From NCBI RefSeq assembly GCF_946480385.1, contig NZ_CAMLJP010000106.1, forward strand, positions 1 through 21,903: DNA of 21,903 bases. Reading direction: 5' to 3'. Shown here piece by piece: positions 15,235 through 21,903 of this stretch (its first letter is position 1; each line of letters opens with the position of its first letter). Both the position numbers and the translations under genes were made by a program. The notes beneath the pieces are model-generated. The model worked only from the letters and a program-made list of their open reading frames with translations. It was not told the DNA's origin and made no database searches. This DNA is from an uncultured Azospirillum sp. (GTDB taxonomy: Bacteria; Pseudomonadota; Alphaproteobacteria; Azospirillales; Azospirillaceae).

Positions 15235-16610
15235 TGAGCGAGGCGGGCACCGTCCATGTGATCTGCGCCGGGCTGGCCGGGCTGGCCGCCGCCGTGCGGC
15301 TGGTGGAGGCTGGTCGGCGCGTCGTACTCTATGAGCAGGCACCGCAGGCCGGCGGGCGCTGCCGCAGCTTCCATGACGCCACGCTCGGCCGCTCGATCGA
15401 CAATGGCAGCCACATGGTGCTCAGCGGAAACCGGGCATTGCTCGACTATGCCCGGCGCACCGGCGGCGGCGATGCGCTGGAGGAACTGCGGCCGGCGGCC
15501 TTTCCCTTCATCGACCTGCGCACCGGTGCCGCCTGGACACTGCGCCCCGGCGGGCTGTGGCTGTTCGACCCGGCCCGGCGGGTGCCCGGCAGCCGGCCGC
15601 TCGACTATCTGGCATCCCTGCGCTGCCTGACCGCCCGGCGGGGGCAGTCGGTCGCCGATTGCCTGCCGCCCGACGGAGCGTTGTTCGAACTGCTGTGGCG
15701 CCCGCTGGCGGTCTCCGCCCTCAACGGGCCGGTGGAGCGCGTTTCCGCCCGATTGTTCGGCGCCGTGCTGCGCGAGACGCTGCTGCGTGGCGAGGCGGCC
15801 TGCCGGCCGGTGCTGGCACCGCGCGGCCTGTCGGCGGCGTTCGTCGATCCGGCGCTGGCGCGGCTGGGGGCCGCCGGTGCGGTGCTGCATCTCGGCGCGC
15901 GGGTGGAGGGGCTGACCTTTGACGAGGGGCGCGTGACCGGCTTTTCGGCCAGCGGCAGTGCCGTGACGCTCGGTCCGCTCGACAGCGTGGTTCTCGCCGC
16001 TCCGGCCTGGGTTGCAGAGCGGCTGGTGCCGGGGCTGACCGTGCCGCCGCCGGGACCGGCCATCGTCAATCTTCATGTCCGGCTGGATGGGCCGGTGCGG
16101 CTGCCGGGCGGCCTGCCCTTCGCCGGGCTGGTCGGCGGCACGGCGGAATGGCTGTTCGCCCGCGACGACCTGCTGTCGGTCACCGTCAGCGACGCCGACA
16201 CCCTGGCGGACCTGCCGGCCGAGGAGGTCGCCGCCCGGCTGTGGGCGGAGGTCGCCCCTCACCTGCGACTCGATGACGCGATTCCGCCCTTCCGCGTGGT
16301 GAAGGAGCGGCGGGCGACGCCGGAGCAGTCTCCCGAATCGGTCGCGCGCCGTCCGGGTGCCCGCACCCGCTGGAGCAATCTGACGCTGGCCGGCGACTGG
16401 ACGGAAACCGGGCTTCCCGCGACATTGGAGGCCGCCGTGCGCTCGGGAAACCGGGCGGCCGAGGCCACTTTGTCGAACGGAAATAACCCTATACGACGTT
16501 CGAGAGTGTTTCCGGCCTTCACAAGCTTCCGTCATCGGCCTATTTGGACGGACGGAGGTGCCGTGCTCGCAAGGCCCGGCCCGGAAGGACAATCAAAGAA
16601 GAGAGGGTAA
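15234..16610 (+). CDS. hpnE: Hydroxysqualene dehydroxylase HpnE
   Basis: HpnE is the FAD-dependent amine-oxidase-like enzyme that reduces hydroxysqualene to squalene, last of the three steps. The N-terminal dinucleotide-binding region reads VICAGLAGLAAAVRLVEAG, then VVLYEQAPQAGGRCRSF. The first Gly of the expected GxGxxG is a Cys here (TGC codon, residue 11). The family features DNGSHMVLSGN, RPLAVSALN and the C-terminal FAD segment LAGDWTETGLPATLEAAVRSG are all present. The 458-residue length is long because about 40 unconserved residues after that segment run almost into sodB, with the stop 5 bases before its ATG. The start overlaps the hpnD stop by one base. This tail may exist only because sodB promoter DNA happens to be open. 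Confidence 0.92.
   Translation: MSEAGTVHVICAGLAGLAAAVRLVEAGRRVVLYEQAPQAGGRCRSFHDATLGRSIDNGSHMVLSGNRALLDYARRTGGGDALEELRPAAFPFIDLRTGAAWTLRPGGLWLFDPARRVPGSRPLDYLASLRCLTARRGQSVADCLPPDGALFELLWRPLAVSALNGPVERVSARLFGAVLRETLLRGEAACRPVLAPRGLSAAFVDPALARLGAAGAVLHLGARVEGLTFDEGRVTGFSASGSAVTLGPLDSVVLAAPAWVAERLVPGLTVPPPGPAIVNLHVRLDGPVRLPGGLPFAGLVGGTAEWLFARDDLLSVTVSDADTLADLPAEEVAARLWAEVAPHLRLDDAIPPFRVVKERRATPEQSPESVARRPGARTRWSNLTLAGDWTETGLPATLEAAVRSGNRAAEATLSNGNNPIRRSRVFPAFTSFRHRPIWTDGGAVLARPGPEGQSKKRG
16518..16546 (+). promoter_or_regulatory. Candidate sodB promoter inside the hpnE 3' end
   Basis: TTCACA (16518-16523, five of six to TTGACA) is followed after exactly 17 bases by TATTTG (16541-16546, weak -10). 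It lies in a comparatively AT-richer stretch within the unconserved C-terminal tail of hpnE and would give a leader of roughly 60 bases before the sodB ATG. The -10 is poor, so this is only a candidate. Readthrough from hpnCDE is the alternative. Confidence 0.3.
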
Positions 16611-16615
16611 ATCAA

Positions 16616-17209
16616 ATGGCGTTCGAACTTCCGCCGCTTCCGTATGCGTACGACGCTCTGGCTCCGTACATCTCGTCGGAGACCCTGCACCTGCACCATG
16701 ACAAGCACCACCAGACCTACGTCACCAACCTGAACAACCTGACCAAGGACACCCCGCTGGCCAACGCCAGCCTGGAGGAGGTCATCAAGGCCTCGGCCGG
16801 CGACGCGTCCAAGGTCGGCATCTTCAACAACGCCGCCCAGGTGTGGAACCACACCTTCTTCTGGCAGTGCCTGAAGAAGGACGGCGGCAAGATGCCGGCG
16901 GCCCTGGAGCAGCGCATCGTCGCCGACTTCGGCAGCGTCGAGAAGTTCAAGGAAGAGCTGACGCAGGCCGCCCTGACCCAGTTCGGCTCGGGCTGGGCCT
17001 GGCTGTATCTGGATGGCGGCAAGCTGAAGGTCGGCAAGACCGGCAACGCCGACACCCCGCTGGCGCACGGCCAGAAGCCGCTGTTCACCATCGACGTGTG
17101 GGAGCATGCCTATTACGTCGATTTCCAGAACCGCCGCGCCGATTTCGTGAAGGCGGTCATCGACAACCTCGCCAACTGGGACTTCGCCGCCGAGCAGCTG
17201 GCTGCGTGA
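16616..17209 (+). CDS. sodB: Superoxide dismutase, iron type
   Basis: Cytosolic Fe superoxide dismutase, 197 residues, full length. Metal ligands by motif are His27 (LHHDKHHQTYV region), His79 (VWNHTFFW), Asp160 and His164 (DVWEHAYYVDF). Gln75 in NNAAQVWNHTF sits at the position that marks iron rather than manganese enzymes, which carry the Gln in the C-terminal domain instead. ATG 16616 has a strong ribosome site, AGAGGG at 16602-16607, 8 bases upstream. That ribosome site overlaps the last codons of hpnE. A perfect terminator follows. Whether sodB is cotranscribed with hpnCDE or uses its own promoter inside hpnE cannot be settled from the sequence. Confidence 0.97.
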   Translation: MAFELPPLPYAYDALAPYISSETLHLHHDKHHQTYVTNLNNLTKDTPLANASLEEVIKASAGDASKVGIFNNAAQVWNHTFFWQCLKKDGGKMPAALEQRIVADFGSVEKFKEELTQAALTQFGSGWAWLYLDGGKLKVGKTGNADTPLAHGQKPLFTIDVWEHAYYVDFQNRRADFVKAVIDNLANWDFAAEQLAA

Positions 17210-17234
17210 TCCTTCCCGTCGAGGGTTGAGACTG

Positions 17235-17260
17235 CAAAGGCGCCCGAAAGGGCGCCTTTG
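17235..17260. terminator. Strong bidirectional terminator between sodB and the antitoxin gene
   Basis: CAAAGGCGCCC (17235-17245) and GGGCGCCTTTG (17250-17260) form a perfect 11-bp stem closed by a GAAA tetraloop. The symmetrical A/T ends give a short T-run in either direction. It sits 25 bases after the sodB stop and 19 bases past the end of the minus-strand antitoxin gene, so it can serve both. Confidence 0.85.
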
Positions 17261-17279
17261 TCGTATCCGATGTCAGACT

Positions 17280-17495
17280 TCAAAGGTCGTCATAGGCCTG
17301 CTGATCCGGTTCACTGTTCCATTCCGTAAAGCAGCGGAAGGGATCATCAGCGGAAGTGGGAGTGGCACGGGTTAGGATGACGCAGCCGTCTTCAATGCGA
17401 TAGGCGATCTCGTCGCCCTCATGCAGACCCAACGCCGCCCGTATCGGCTGCGGAACGGTCGTCCGGGCCTTTCTGCTCAGCTTGCTGGTGATCAT
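17280..17495 (-). CDS. AbrB/SpoVT-type small DNA-binding protein, PrlF-like antitoxin, unpaired
   Basis: A 71-residue protein with an N-terminal swapped-hairpin AbrB domain: SKLSRKARTTVPQPIRAALG, then LHEGDEIAYRIEDGCVILTRA. The tail DDPFRCFTEWNSEPDQQAYDDL-type composition (PFxxFxEWxSExD...AY) is characteristic of the PrlF antitoxin family. PrlF partners with a YhaV-type RNase toxin, but no toxin gene adjoins it. Downstream lie only 19 bases and the sodB terminator; upstream, 40 bases away on the same strand, is the Mth938-like gene. It may regulate itself or neighbours as a solitary DNA-binding protein. The ribosome site is weak. Family assignment is firm for AbrB, moderate for PrlF. Confidence 0.82.
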   Translation of the reverse strand: MITSKLSRKARTTVPQPIRAALGLHEGDEIAYRIEDGCVILTRATPTSADDPFRCFTEWNSEPDQQAYDDL

Positions 17496-17535
17496 GGGAC
17501 CACGACATCTGATCGTTATACAGCTTCAATGGCTG

Positions 17536-17913
17536 TTAAACCGGCAGCATCGCCGCCGCGACCCGCCGGCCCTCGGCCAGCAGGACGTTGTAGGTGCGGC
17601 AGACCGCCCGGCTGTCCATCAGTTCCACCACCACGCCCCGCTCGCGCAAGCCCAGGCGCAGGGCCTTCGGGATCATCCGCATGGTGGGGCCGGTGCCGAG
17701 CAGCAGGATTTCCACCTTCGGCTCCGCCTCCAGAATCGGAGAGAAGTCGCCCACCGAGAGGGAGGCGGCGTCGGTCGCCTCCCACCCCAGGGTGCGGTCG
17801 GGCAGGACGATCACCGCGCCGACGCGCCACTGGCCGGAGATGCAGAACTGTCCCGGACCATAGCCGTCGATGACCTGACGGTCCGACGGGATCATCGGCA
17901 TGATGTCGGCCAT
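17536..17913 (-). CDS. Mth938-like domain protein (DUF498, NDUFAF3-like)
   Basis: A 125-residue single-domain protein of the Mth938/DUF498 family. Recognisable parts are IDGYGPGQFCISGQWRVGAVIV at the start, then VEILLLGTGPTMRMIP and the end segment VELMDSRAVCRTYNVLLAEG, with a C-terminal AAAMLPV. The biochemical function is unknown; the human homologue NDUFAF3 is a mitochondrial complex I assembly factor. ATG 17913 is preceded by AAGGAGAGG with good spacing. It lies 30 bases after the secF stop, the last member of the yajC-secD-secF operon. Linkage of this family to secDF is recurrent in Alphaproteobacteria (from memory), which suggests a role tied to membrane-protein insertion. Confidence 0.88.
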   Translation of the reverse strand: MADIMPMIPSDRQVIDGYGPGQFCISGQWRVGAVIVLPDRTLGWEATDAASLSVGDFSPILEAEPKVEILLLGTGPTMRMIPKALRLGLRERGVVVELMDSRAVCRTYNVLLAEGRRVAAAMLPV

Positions 17914-17943
17914 GCTGCCCTCTCCTTGTTCCTTCGTCCGGCC

Positions 17944-18900
17944 TTACGGCGTGGTCGCCGGGGAGTTCCCGGCGGGCGCGTCGGTCGGGGTGCCGCGCCG
18001 CAGGCGGTTCTCGCCCAGGAACAGCAAGATGGGGGCGGCGATGAAGATCGACGAACTGGTCGCAAGGAAGATGCCGAAGATCAGCACGATGCCGAAATCC
18101 TGCAGCGCCTCGCCGCCGAACAGCGCCAGCGGGATGATCGACAGCAGGGTCGACATCGAGGTGCCGAGCGTGCGGTTCAGCGTCTCGTTGATCGATTTGT
18201 CGATCAGCTCACGCAGCGGCATCTTCTTGTAGATGCGCAGGTTCTCGCGCATGCGGTCATAGACGACGACCTTGTCGTTCACGGAGTAGCCCATGATCGT
18301 CAGGATCGCCGCGACCGCCACCAGATTGAACTGCAAGCCGGTGACCGCGTAGAAGCCGACGATCTTGGTGATGTCCAGCAGCAGCGTGACCACCGCGCCG
18401 AAACCGAACTGCCATTCGAACCGGAACCAGATGTAGACCAGCATCGCTAGCATGGCGAGGCCGAGCGCCAGCATGCCGTTGGCGAACAGCTCGCCGCTGA
18501 CCGACGCGCCGACCGCTTCGACACGGCGGACCTGGGTGCCCGGAACCGCCTGGGCCAGCGTGTTGCGCACCCGGTCGGCGGCGACCTGCTGGGCTGCATC
18601 GTCGCCGGGCTGGCGTTCCAGCCGGATCAGGACGTCCTGCGGCGACCCGAACTCCTGCAATGCCACTTGACCCATGTCGAGGCCGGTCAGGGTATGGCGG
18701 AGCGAGGCGAAGTCGGCCGCCTGCGGGGTGCGGGCCTCGATGACGATGCCGCCGCGGAAGTCGATGCCGTAGTTCAGGCCGGGATAGAAGAACAGGAAGA
18801 CGGAGGCGAGCGAGAGCACCGCCGACACGACCAGGCCGGCGATGCGGCCGTTCATGAACGGGATCTTGGTGTTGTCGGGGACGAGGCGGAGATGGAACAT
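17944..18900 (-). CDS. secF: Protein translocase subunit SecF
   Basis: SecF forms with SecD the proton-driven membrane complex that helps SecYEG finish protein export. It has 318 residues: a first transmembrane helix at about 20-39, the family signature YGIDFRGG (44-51), a periplasmic domain to about residue 140, then five membrane helices beginning MLALGLAMLAMLVYIWF, with TIMGYSVNDKVVVYDRMREN as the conserved functional stretch. The tail after LFLGENRLRRG is short and Pro/Ala-rich. ATG 18900 has AGAGG 7 bases upstream, and that ribosome site overlaps the secD stop codon. The gap to secD is 11 bases, so the two are cotranscribed and probably coupled. Confidence 0.97.
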   Translation of the reverse strand: MFHLRLVPDNTKIPFMNGRIAGLVVSAVLSLASVFLFFYPGLNYGIDFRGGIVIEARTPQAADFASLRHTLTGLDMGQVALQEFGSPQDVLIRLERQPGDDAAQQVAADRVRNTLAQAVPGTQVRRVEAVGASVSGELFANGMLALGLAMLAMLVYIWFRFEWQFGFGAVVTLLLDITKIVGFYAVTGLQFNLVAVAAILTIMGYSVNDKVVVYDRMRENLRIYKKMPLRELIDKSINETLNRTLGTSMSTLLSIIPLALFGGEALQDFGIVLIFGIFLATSSSIFIAAPILLFLGENRLRRGTPTDAPAGNSPATTP

Positions 18901-18911
18901 CGTTGGACCTC

Positions 18912-20510
18912 TCAGACCGGCAACGCGGCCGGACGCGTCCGGCGCAGCCAGGTCACCATCATCAGGCGCACGAGCACCGTCGCGGTGAACATGGAGATGA
19001 GGATGCCGAAGGTGATGGTGACGGCGAAGCCCTTGATGGTGCCGGTGCCGAAGATGAACAGCAGCGCCATCTTGATGGCCGTCGTCAGGTTGGAGTCGAC
19101 GATGGTGCTGTAGGCGCGGCTGAAGCCGGCCTCCATCGACGCGAAGACCCCGCGGCCCTTCTTCGTCTCCTCGCGGATGCGCTCGTTGATCAGGATGTTG
19201 GCGTCGACCGCAAGACCCAGCGTCAGCAGGATGCCGGCGATGCCCGGCAGCGTCAGCGTCGCGTGCAGCAGCGACAGCGCGGCCAGGGTCAGCACGATGT
19301 TGACCAGCAGGGCGAAGCAGGCGAAGGCGCCGAACAGCCCGTAGGACGCGATGATGTAGACGCAGACCAGCGCGAAGCCGACGACGACGGCGGTCAGGCC
19401 GGCGCGGATCGAATCAGCGCCCAGGTCGGGGCCGACCGTGCGCTCCTCGATTACCTTCAGCGGGGCCGGCAGGGCGCCGGCACGCAGCAGCACGGCGAGA
19501 TCATTGGCGCCGGCGGCGGTGAAGTTGCCGCTGATCTGGCCGCGGCCGCCGGTGATCGGCTCGCGGATGACGGGGGCGCTGATGACCTTGTTGTCGAGCA
19601 CGATGGCGAAGGGCCGGCCGACATTCTGCTTGGTCACTTCGGCGAAGCGGTTGGCGCCGGCGCTGTTGAATTCGAAATTCACCACCCATTCGCCGGTCTG
19701 CGGGTTGGTACCGGCCGATGCGTTCTGCAGCGTGGCACCGTCGACCTCGACCTTCTTGCGGATGACGTATTTGGACTGGTAGCGGTCGCCCTCGGCCGAC
19801 GGCAGGATCTCCGAACCCGGAGGGGCGCGGCCGGTGTTGGGATCGGCGTTCACGTCGACCAGGCGGAAAGTCATCTTTGCGGTGGTGCCCAGCAGCCGCT
19901 TGATGCGGTCGGGGTCTTCCACGCCGGGCAGCTGGACCAGGATGCGGTCGTCGCCCTGGCGGGCGATGGTCGGCTCGTTCACGCCGGTCTCGTCGATGCG
20001 GCGGCGGACGATCTCGATCGACTGTTCGATGGCCTGGGTGGCGCGGTCGCGCAGCGCGACCTCGCTCAGCGCCACGGTCACCGTGCCGCCGTCGGCGGTC
20101 ACCTCGAGGTCAGGCTGCCCGCCACCGAGAGCGGAGCGGCCGACCGGGCTGGCGAGCTGGCGTAGGGCCTTCACCGCATCGGCGGCCTGGGCCGGGTCGC
20201 GCAGCTGGACGGTCACGGCGCGCTCGCCGGCGTTCAGCGCGGTATAGCCGATGTTGGCGGTGCGCAGCTGCTGCCGGGCGCCGTCAACCAGACCTTCCAC
20301 CCGGTCGCGGATGACGGTGGCCATGTCGACTTCAAGCAACAGATGCGATCCGCCGCGCAGGTCGAGACCCAGCGACACCCGGGTGTTGGCGTACCAGGAC
20401 GGCAGCGCCGCCAGCGTGTCGCGGCCCAGGAAGTTGGGCAGCATCAGGATGAAACCGGCGATGCAGGTCGCCAGGATCAGGTAAATCTTCCAGCGCGAAA
20501 AATAGAGCAT
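18912..20510 (-). CDS. secD: Protein translocase subunit SecD
   Basis: SecD, partner of SecF in the accessory Sec translocase, 532 residues. One N-terminal membrane helix (YLILATCIAGFILMLP) is followed by the signature LGLDLRGG (47-54), a long periplasmic part with the ITGGRGQISGNFT segment, and a C-terminal block of membrane helices. That block includes LPGIAGILLTLGLAVDANIL with its DANILI...ERIREE motif and ends in FGTGTIKGFAVTITFGI. The length is at the short end for SecD, since E. coli has an extra periplasmic part. It is preceded by a 125-base spacer from yajC that carries GC hairpins. Confidence 0.97.
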   Translation of the reverse strand: MLYFSRWKIYLILATCIAGFILMLPNFLGRDTLAALPSWYANTRVSLGLDLRGGSHLLLEVDMATVIRDRVEGLVDGARQQLRTANIGYTALNAGERAVTVQLRDPAQAADAVKALRQLASPVGRSALGGGQPDLEVTADGGTVTVALSEVALRDRATQAIEQSIEIVRRRIDETGVNEPTIARQGDDRILVQLPGVEDPDRIKRLLGTTAKMTFRLVDVNADPNTGRAPPGSEILPSAEGDRYQSKYVIRKKVEVDGATLQNASAGTNPQTGEWVVNFEFNSAGANRFAEVTKQNVGRPFAIVLDNKVISAPVIREPITGGRGQISGNFTAAGANDLAVLLRAGALPAPLKVIEERTVGPDLGADSIRAGLTAVVVGFALVCVYIIASYGLFGAFACFALLVNIVLTLAALSLLHATLTLPGIAGILLTLGLAVDANILINERIREETKKGRGVFASMEAGFSRAYSTIVDSNLTTAIKMALLFIFGTGTIKGFAVTITFGILISMFTATVLVRLMMVTWLRRTRPAALPV

Positions 20511-20535
20511 GCGTCACTCGAATCCGATCAGACAC

Positions 20536-20572
20536 CCGGTCCGGGCGACCGGTCCGCCGCTTGCGGGCGGAC
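20536..20572 (-). promoter_or_regulatory. GC hairpins in the yajC-secD spacer
   Basis: The 125-base gap between yajC and secD contains two perfect stems in plus-strand coordinates. CCGGTC/GACCGG is at 20536-20541 and 20547-20552. GTCCGCC/GGCGGAC is at 20552-20558 and 20566-20572. They share base 20552. No T-run follows on the minus strand. They may attenuate or stabilise the transcript between the abundant small yajC message and secDF. Confidence 0.4.
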
Positions 20573-20635
20573 GACGGCCGGGCCGGACGGGAAGCGCCTT
20601 CGGGCCGACCCGCGGAAGAGGGGCCCGGCTGCGGC

Positions 20636-21061
20636 TTACTTGCGGCCGAACAGCTTGCCGATCCCGCCGGCGGCGGTGGTGTCGGCCGGCTTGGCTTCGC
20701 CGTCCGCGGCGGTGGTGGCGTCGCCGCCGGACTTGCCGGCCGGCTCGGTCTTGGCGAGCACGAGGTTCACGGTGGAGCGCAGGCAGCGCACGCGCACGTT
20801 CTCCGCGATCTCGACGGTGATCTCGTCGTCGGTGCCGACCTTGGTCACGGTGCCGATGATGCCGCCGCCGGTCACGACGCGATCGCCGCGGCGGATGGCC
20901 GACAGCATGGTCTTATGCTCCTTCATCTTCTTCTGCTGCGGACGGATCAGCAGGAAGTAGAAGACGACGAAGATCAGGATCAGCGGCAGAAACTGGACGA
21001 GCATGTCACCGCCGCCGCCAGCCGGGGCCGCCGTCTGTGCATAAGCCGTCGAAACGAACAT
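20636..21061 (-). CDS. yajC: Preprotein translocase subunit YajC
   Basis: YajC is the small single-span inner-membrane subunit associated with SecDF. The 141-residue product starts MFVSTAYAQTAAPAGGGG, has one membrane helix (MLVQFLPLILIFVVFYFLLI) and the family hallmark IRPQQKKMKEH, then the SH3-like RRGDRVVTGGGIIGTVTKV. A tail rich in Ala, Gly, Asp and Thr after about residue 105 makes it longer than the usual 110. ATG 21061 has a strong AAGGAG with a 7-base space; in-frame codons upstream (Met-Ala-Ala-Leu from 21181) carry promoter DNA and were rejected. It is the first gene of the yajC-secD-secF-Mth938-like operon. Confidence 0.95.
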   Translation of the reverse strand: MFVSTAYAQTAAPAGGGGDMLVQFLPLILIFVVFYFLLIRPQQKKMKEHKTMLSAIRRGDRVVTGGGIIGTVTKVGTDDEITVEIAENVRVRCLRSTVNLVLAKTEPAGKSGGDATTAADGEAKPADTTAAGGIGKLFGRK

Positions 21062-21121
21062 CTGGAAGCTCCTTACAGGTTTGGTCTCGGCACCCAATCG
21101 GCGTTCCGCCGGGACGCCGCG

Positions 21122-21149
21122 ACTATAGCCGCCCATGACCGGGATGCAA
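21122..21149 (-). promoter_or_regulatory. Candidate yajC operon promoter
   Basis: On the minus strand TTGCAT (21149-21144) and TATAGT (21127-21122) are separated by 16 bases. The -10 matches TATAAT at five of six positions and the -35 has the critical TTG. Transcription would start near 21115, leaving a leader of about 54 bases that contains the yajC ribosome site. Confidence 0.5.
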
Positions 21150-21286
21150 TGGTGATGCGCCACAATCCGCAGGGCGGCCACAGCTTGTGTGCTTGCCCTG
21201 CTGTGTTACCGTGCGAAGGCGTCGGAAAGATGGCTGCGCGGGCGCCCACTTTCCATGGAACATCCTGAAAAAATATCCGGAAAATT

Positions 21287-21903
21287 ATGTCGCAATCCGT
21301 CAATAGCTCAGGCATGGGCGCTGGTGCAGACCAGTCGCTTTTCCCCCTGCTGACCCGCATCGCCGAGGCGCTGGAGCGTCTGGCCCCGCCGCCCGACCGG
21401 CCGCTCGACTTCGGCGCGGCCGACGCCTTCGTCTGGCATCCCGATCCCGACCGGCTGGAAGCGGTGCCGGTGGTCAACCGCGTCGACATCATGCTTCTGC
21501 AGGGGATCGAGCGGCAGCGGGAAATCCTGCTGGACAACACCCGCCGCTTCGCCGCCGGGCTGCCGGCCAACAATGCCCTGCTGTGGGGCGCGCGCGGTAC
21601 CGGCAAAAGCTCGCTGGTCAAGGCGGCCCATGCCGCCATCTGCCTGGAGCGGCCGGGCGAGCTTGCACTTGTGGAAATCCATCGGGAGGACATCCCCACC
21701 CTGCCCCGCCTGCTCACCCGGCTGAAGGGCGAGGCGCGCCGCTTCATCCTGTTCTGCGACGACCTGTCCTTCGACCATGACGACGCGCATTACAAGTCGC
21801 TGAAGGCGGTGCTGGACGGCGGCATCGAGGGGCGGCCGGACAATGTGGTGTTCTATGCCACCTCCAACCGCCGCCACCTGATGCCGCGCGACATGATCGA
21901 GAA
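21287..21903 (+). CDS. DUF815-type AAA ATPase, 3' end outside the window (partial)
   Basis: The open frame from ATG 21287 runs to the window edge without a stop (205 complete codons). The product begins MSQSVNSSGMGAG and has a Walker A loop GARGTGKSS, a Walker B-like ILFCDDLSFD and the sensor-like stretch YATSNRRHLMPRDM, as in the DUF815 group of AAA+ ATPases, usually about 280-300 residues. The function of this family is not established. The gene is divergent from the yajC operon across a 225-bp gap whose last 30 bases are AT-rich; GGAAAATT lies before the ATG. Missing are the C-terminal roughly 80 residues. Confidence 0.88.
   Translation, partial: MSQSVNSSGMGAGADQSLFPLLTRIAEALERLAPPPDRPLDFGAADAFVWHPDPDRLEAVPVVNRVDIMLLQGIERQREILLDNTRRFAAGLPANNALLWGARGTGKSSLVKAAHAAICLERPGELALVEIHREDIPTLPRLLTRLKGEARRFILFCDDLSFDHDDAHYKSLKAVLDGGIEGRPDNVVFYATSNRRHLMPRDMIE

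Noticed and set aside
20551..20572. Intrinsic terminator between yajC and secD
   Set aside because: The stems are perfect but no T-run follows on the minus strand, and secD needs transcription from the yajC side; kept only as a structured spacer.
1..21903. CRISPR array, tRNA, rRNA or insertion sequence
   Set aside because: No regularly spaced repeats, no cloverleaf with CCA-type end, no rRNA-like stretch and no transposase or terminal inverted repeats were seen by eye; tRNA and repeat-finding programs could not be run.

Overview
The window reads as a chromosomal housekeeping segment of a high-GC alphaproteobacterium, most likely a member of the Rhodospirillales such as Azospirillum. This is inferred from gene content and protein style, not from a database match. 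The pointers are hopanoid-precursor genes hpnC-hpnD-hpnE, a folate-dependent TrmFO, a sec operon ending in a Mth938-like protein, an NDUFAF6-like squalene-synthase relative, and an alphaproteobacterial-type LexA box (GAAC-N7-GAAC) at uvrA. Almost everything is coding. The longest gap without a gene is about 225 bp. I saw no rRNA, tRNA, CRISPR array or insertion sequence.

Layout. Bases 1-187 are a low-GC leader (about 39% GC in the first 90 bases) with a possible 20-codon ORF, followed by a short-chain dehydrogenase (194-958). A polyphosphate block follows: ppk and ppx form an operon on the minus strand, and a SixA-like histidine phosphatase plus a CYTH-CHAD protein run the other way from the same divergent region. 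Next comes uvrA with a LexA box across its start codon. Then come a tiny threonine-rich lipoprotein behind a perfect 12-bp hairpin, a lone MNT-type nucleotidyltransferase, and trmFO.

From 12.4 to 16.6 kb lies an isoprenoid block. hpnC, hpnD and hpnE together turn farnesyl diphosphate into squalene for hopanoids. A divergent, catalytically degenerate squalene/phytoene-synthase relative lies beside them. sodB (iron superoxide dismutase) follows hpnE with only 5 bases between them and is closed by a strong terminator.

The right end is a minus-strand operon, yajC-secD-secF-Mth938-like, with a small PrlF/AbrB-type antitoxin gene behind it. A truncated DUF815-type AAA ATPase diverges from yajC and runs off the window.

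The points most worth a second look are the LexA box over the uvrA start codon, mutually exclusive hairpins between hpnC and hpnD, and the degenerate synthase next to its active relatives. Others are the co-occurrence of homologues of two mitochondrial complex I assembly factors (NDUFAF3 and NDUFAF6), a Cys in place of the first Gly of the FAD motif in HpnE, and two antitoxin-like genes without partners. I found no clear case of a wholly new system. Most genes belong to known families, and the novelty is in regulation and context.
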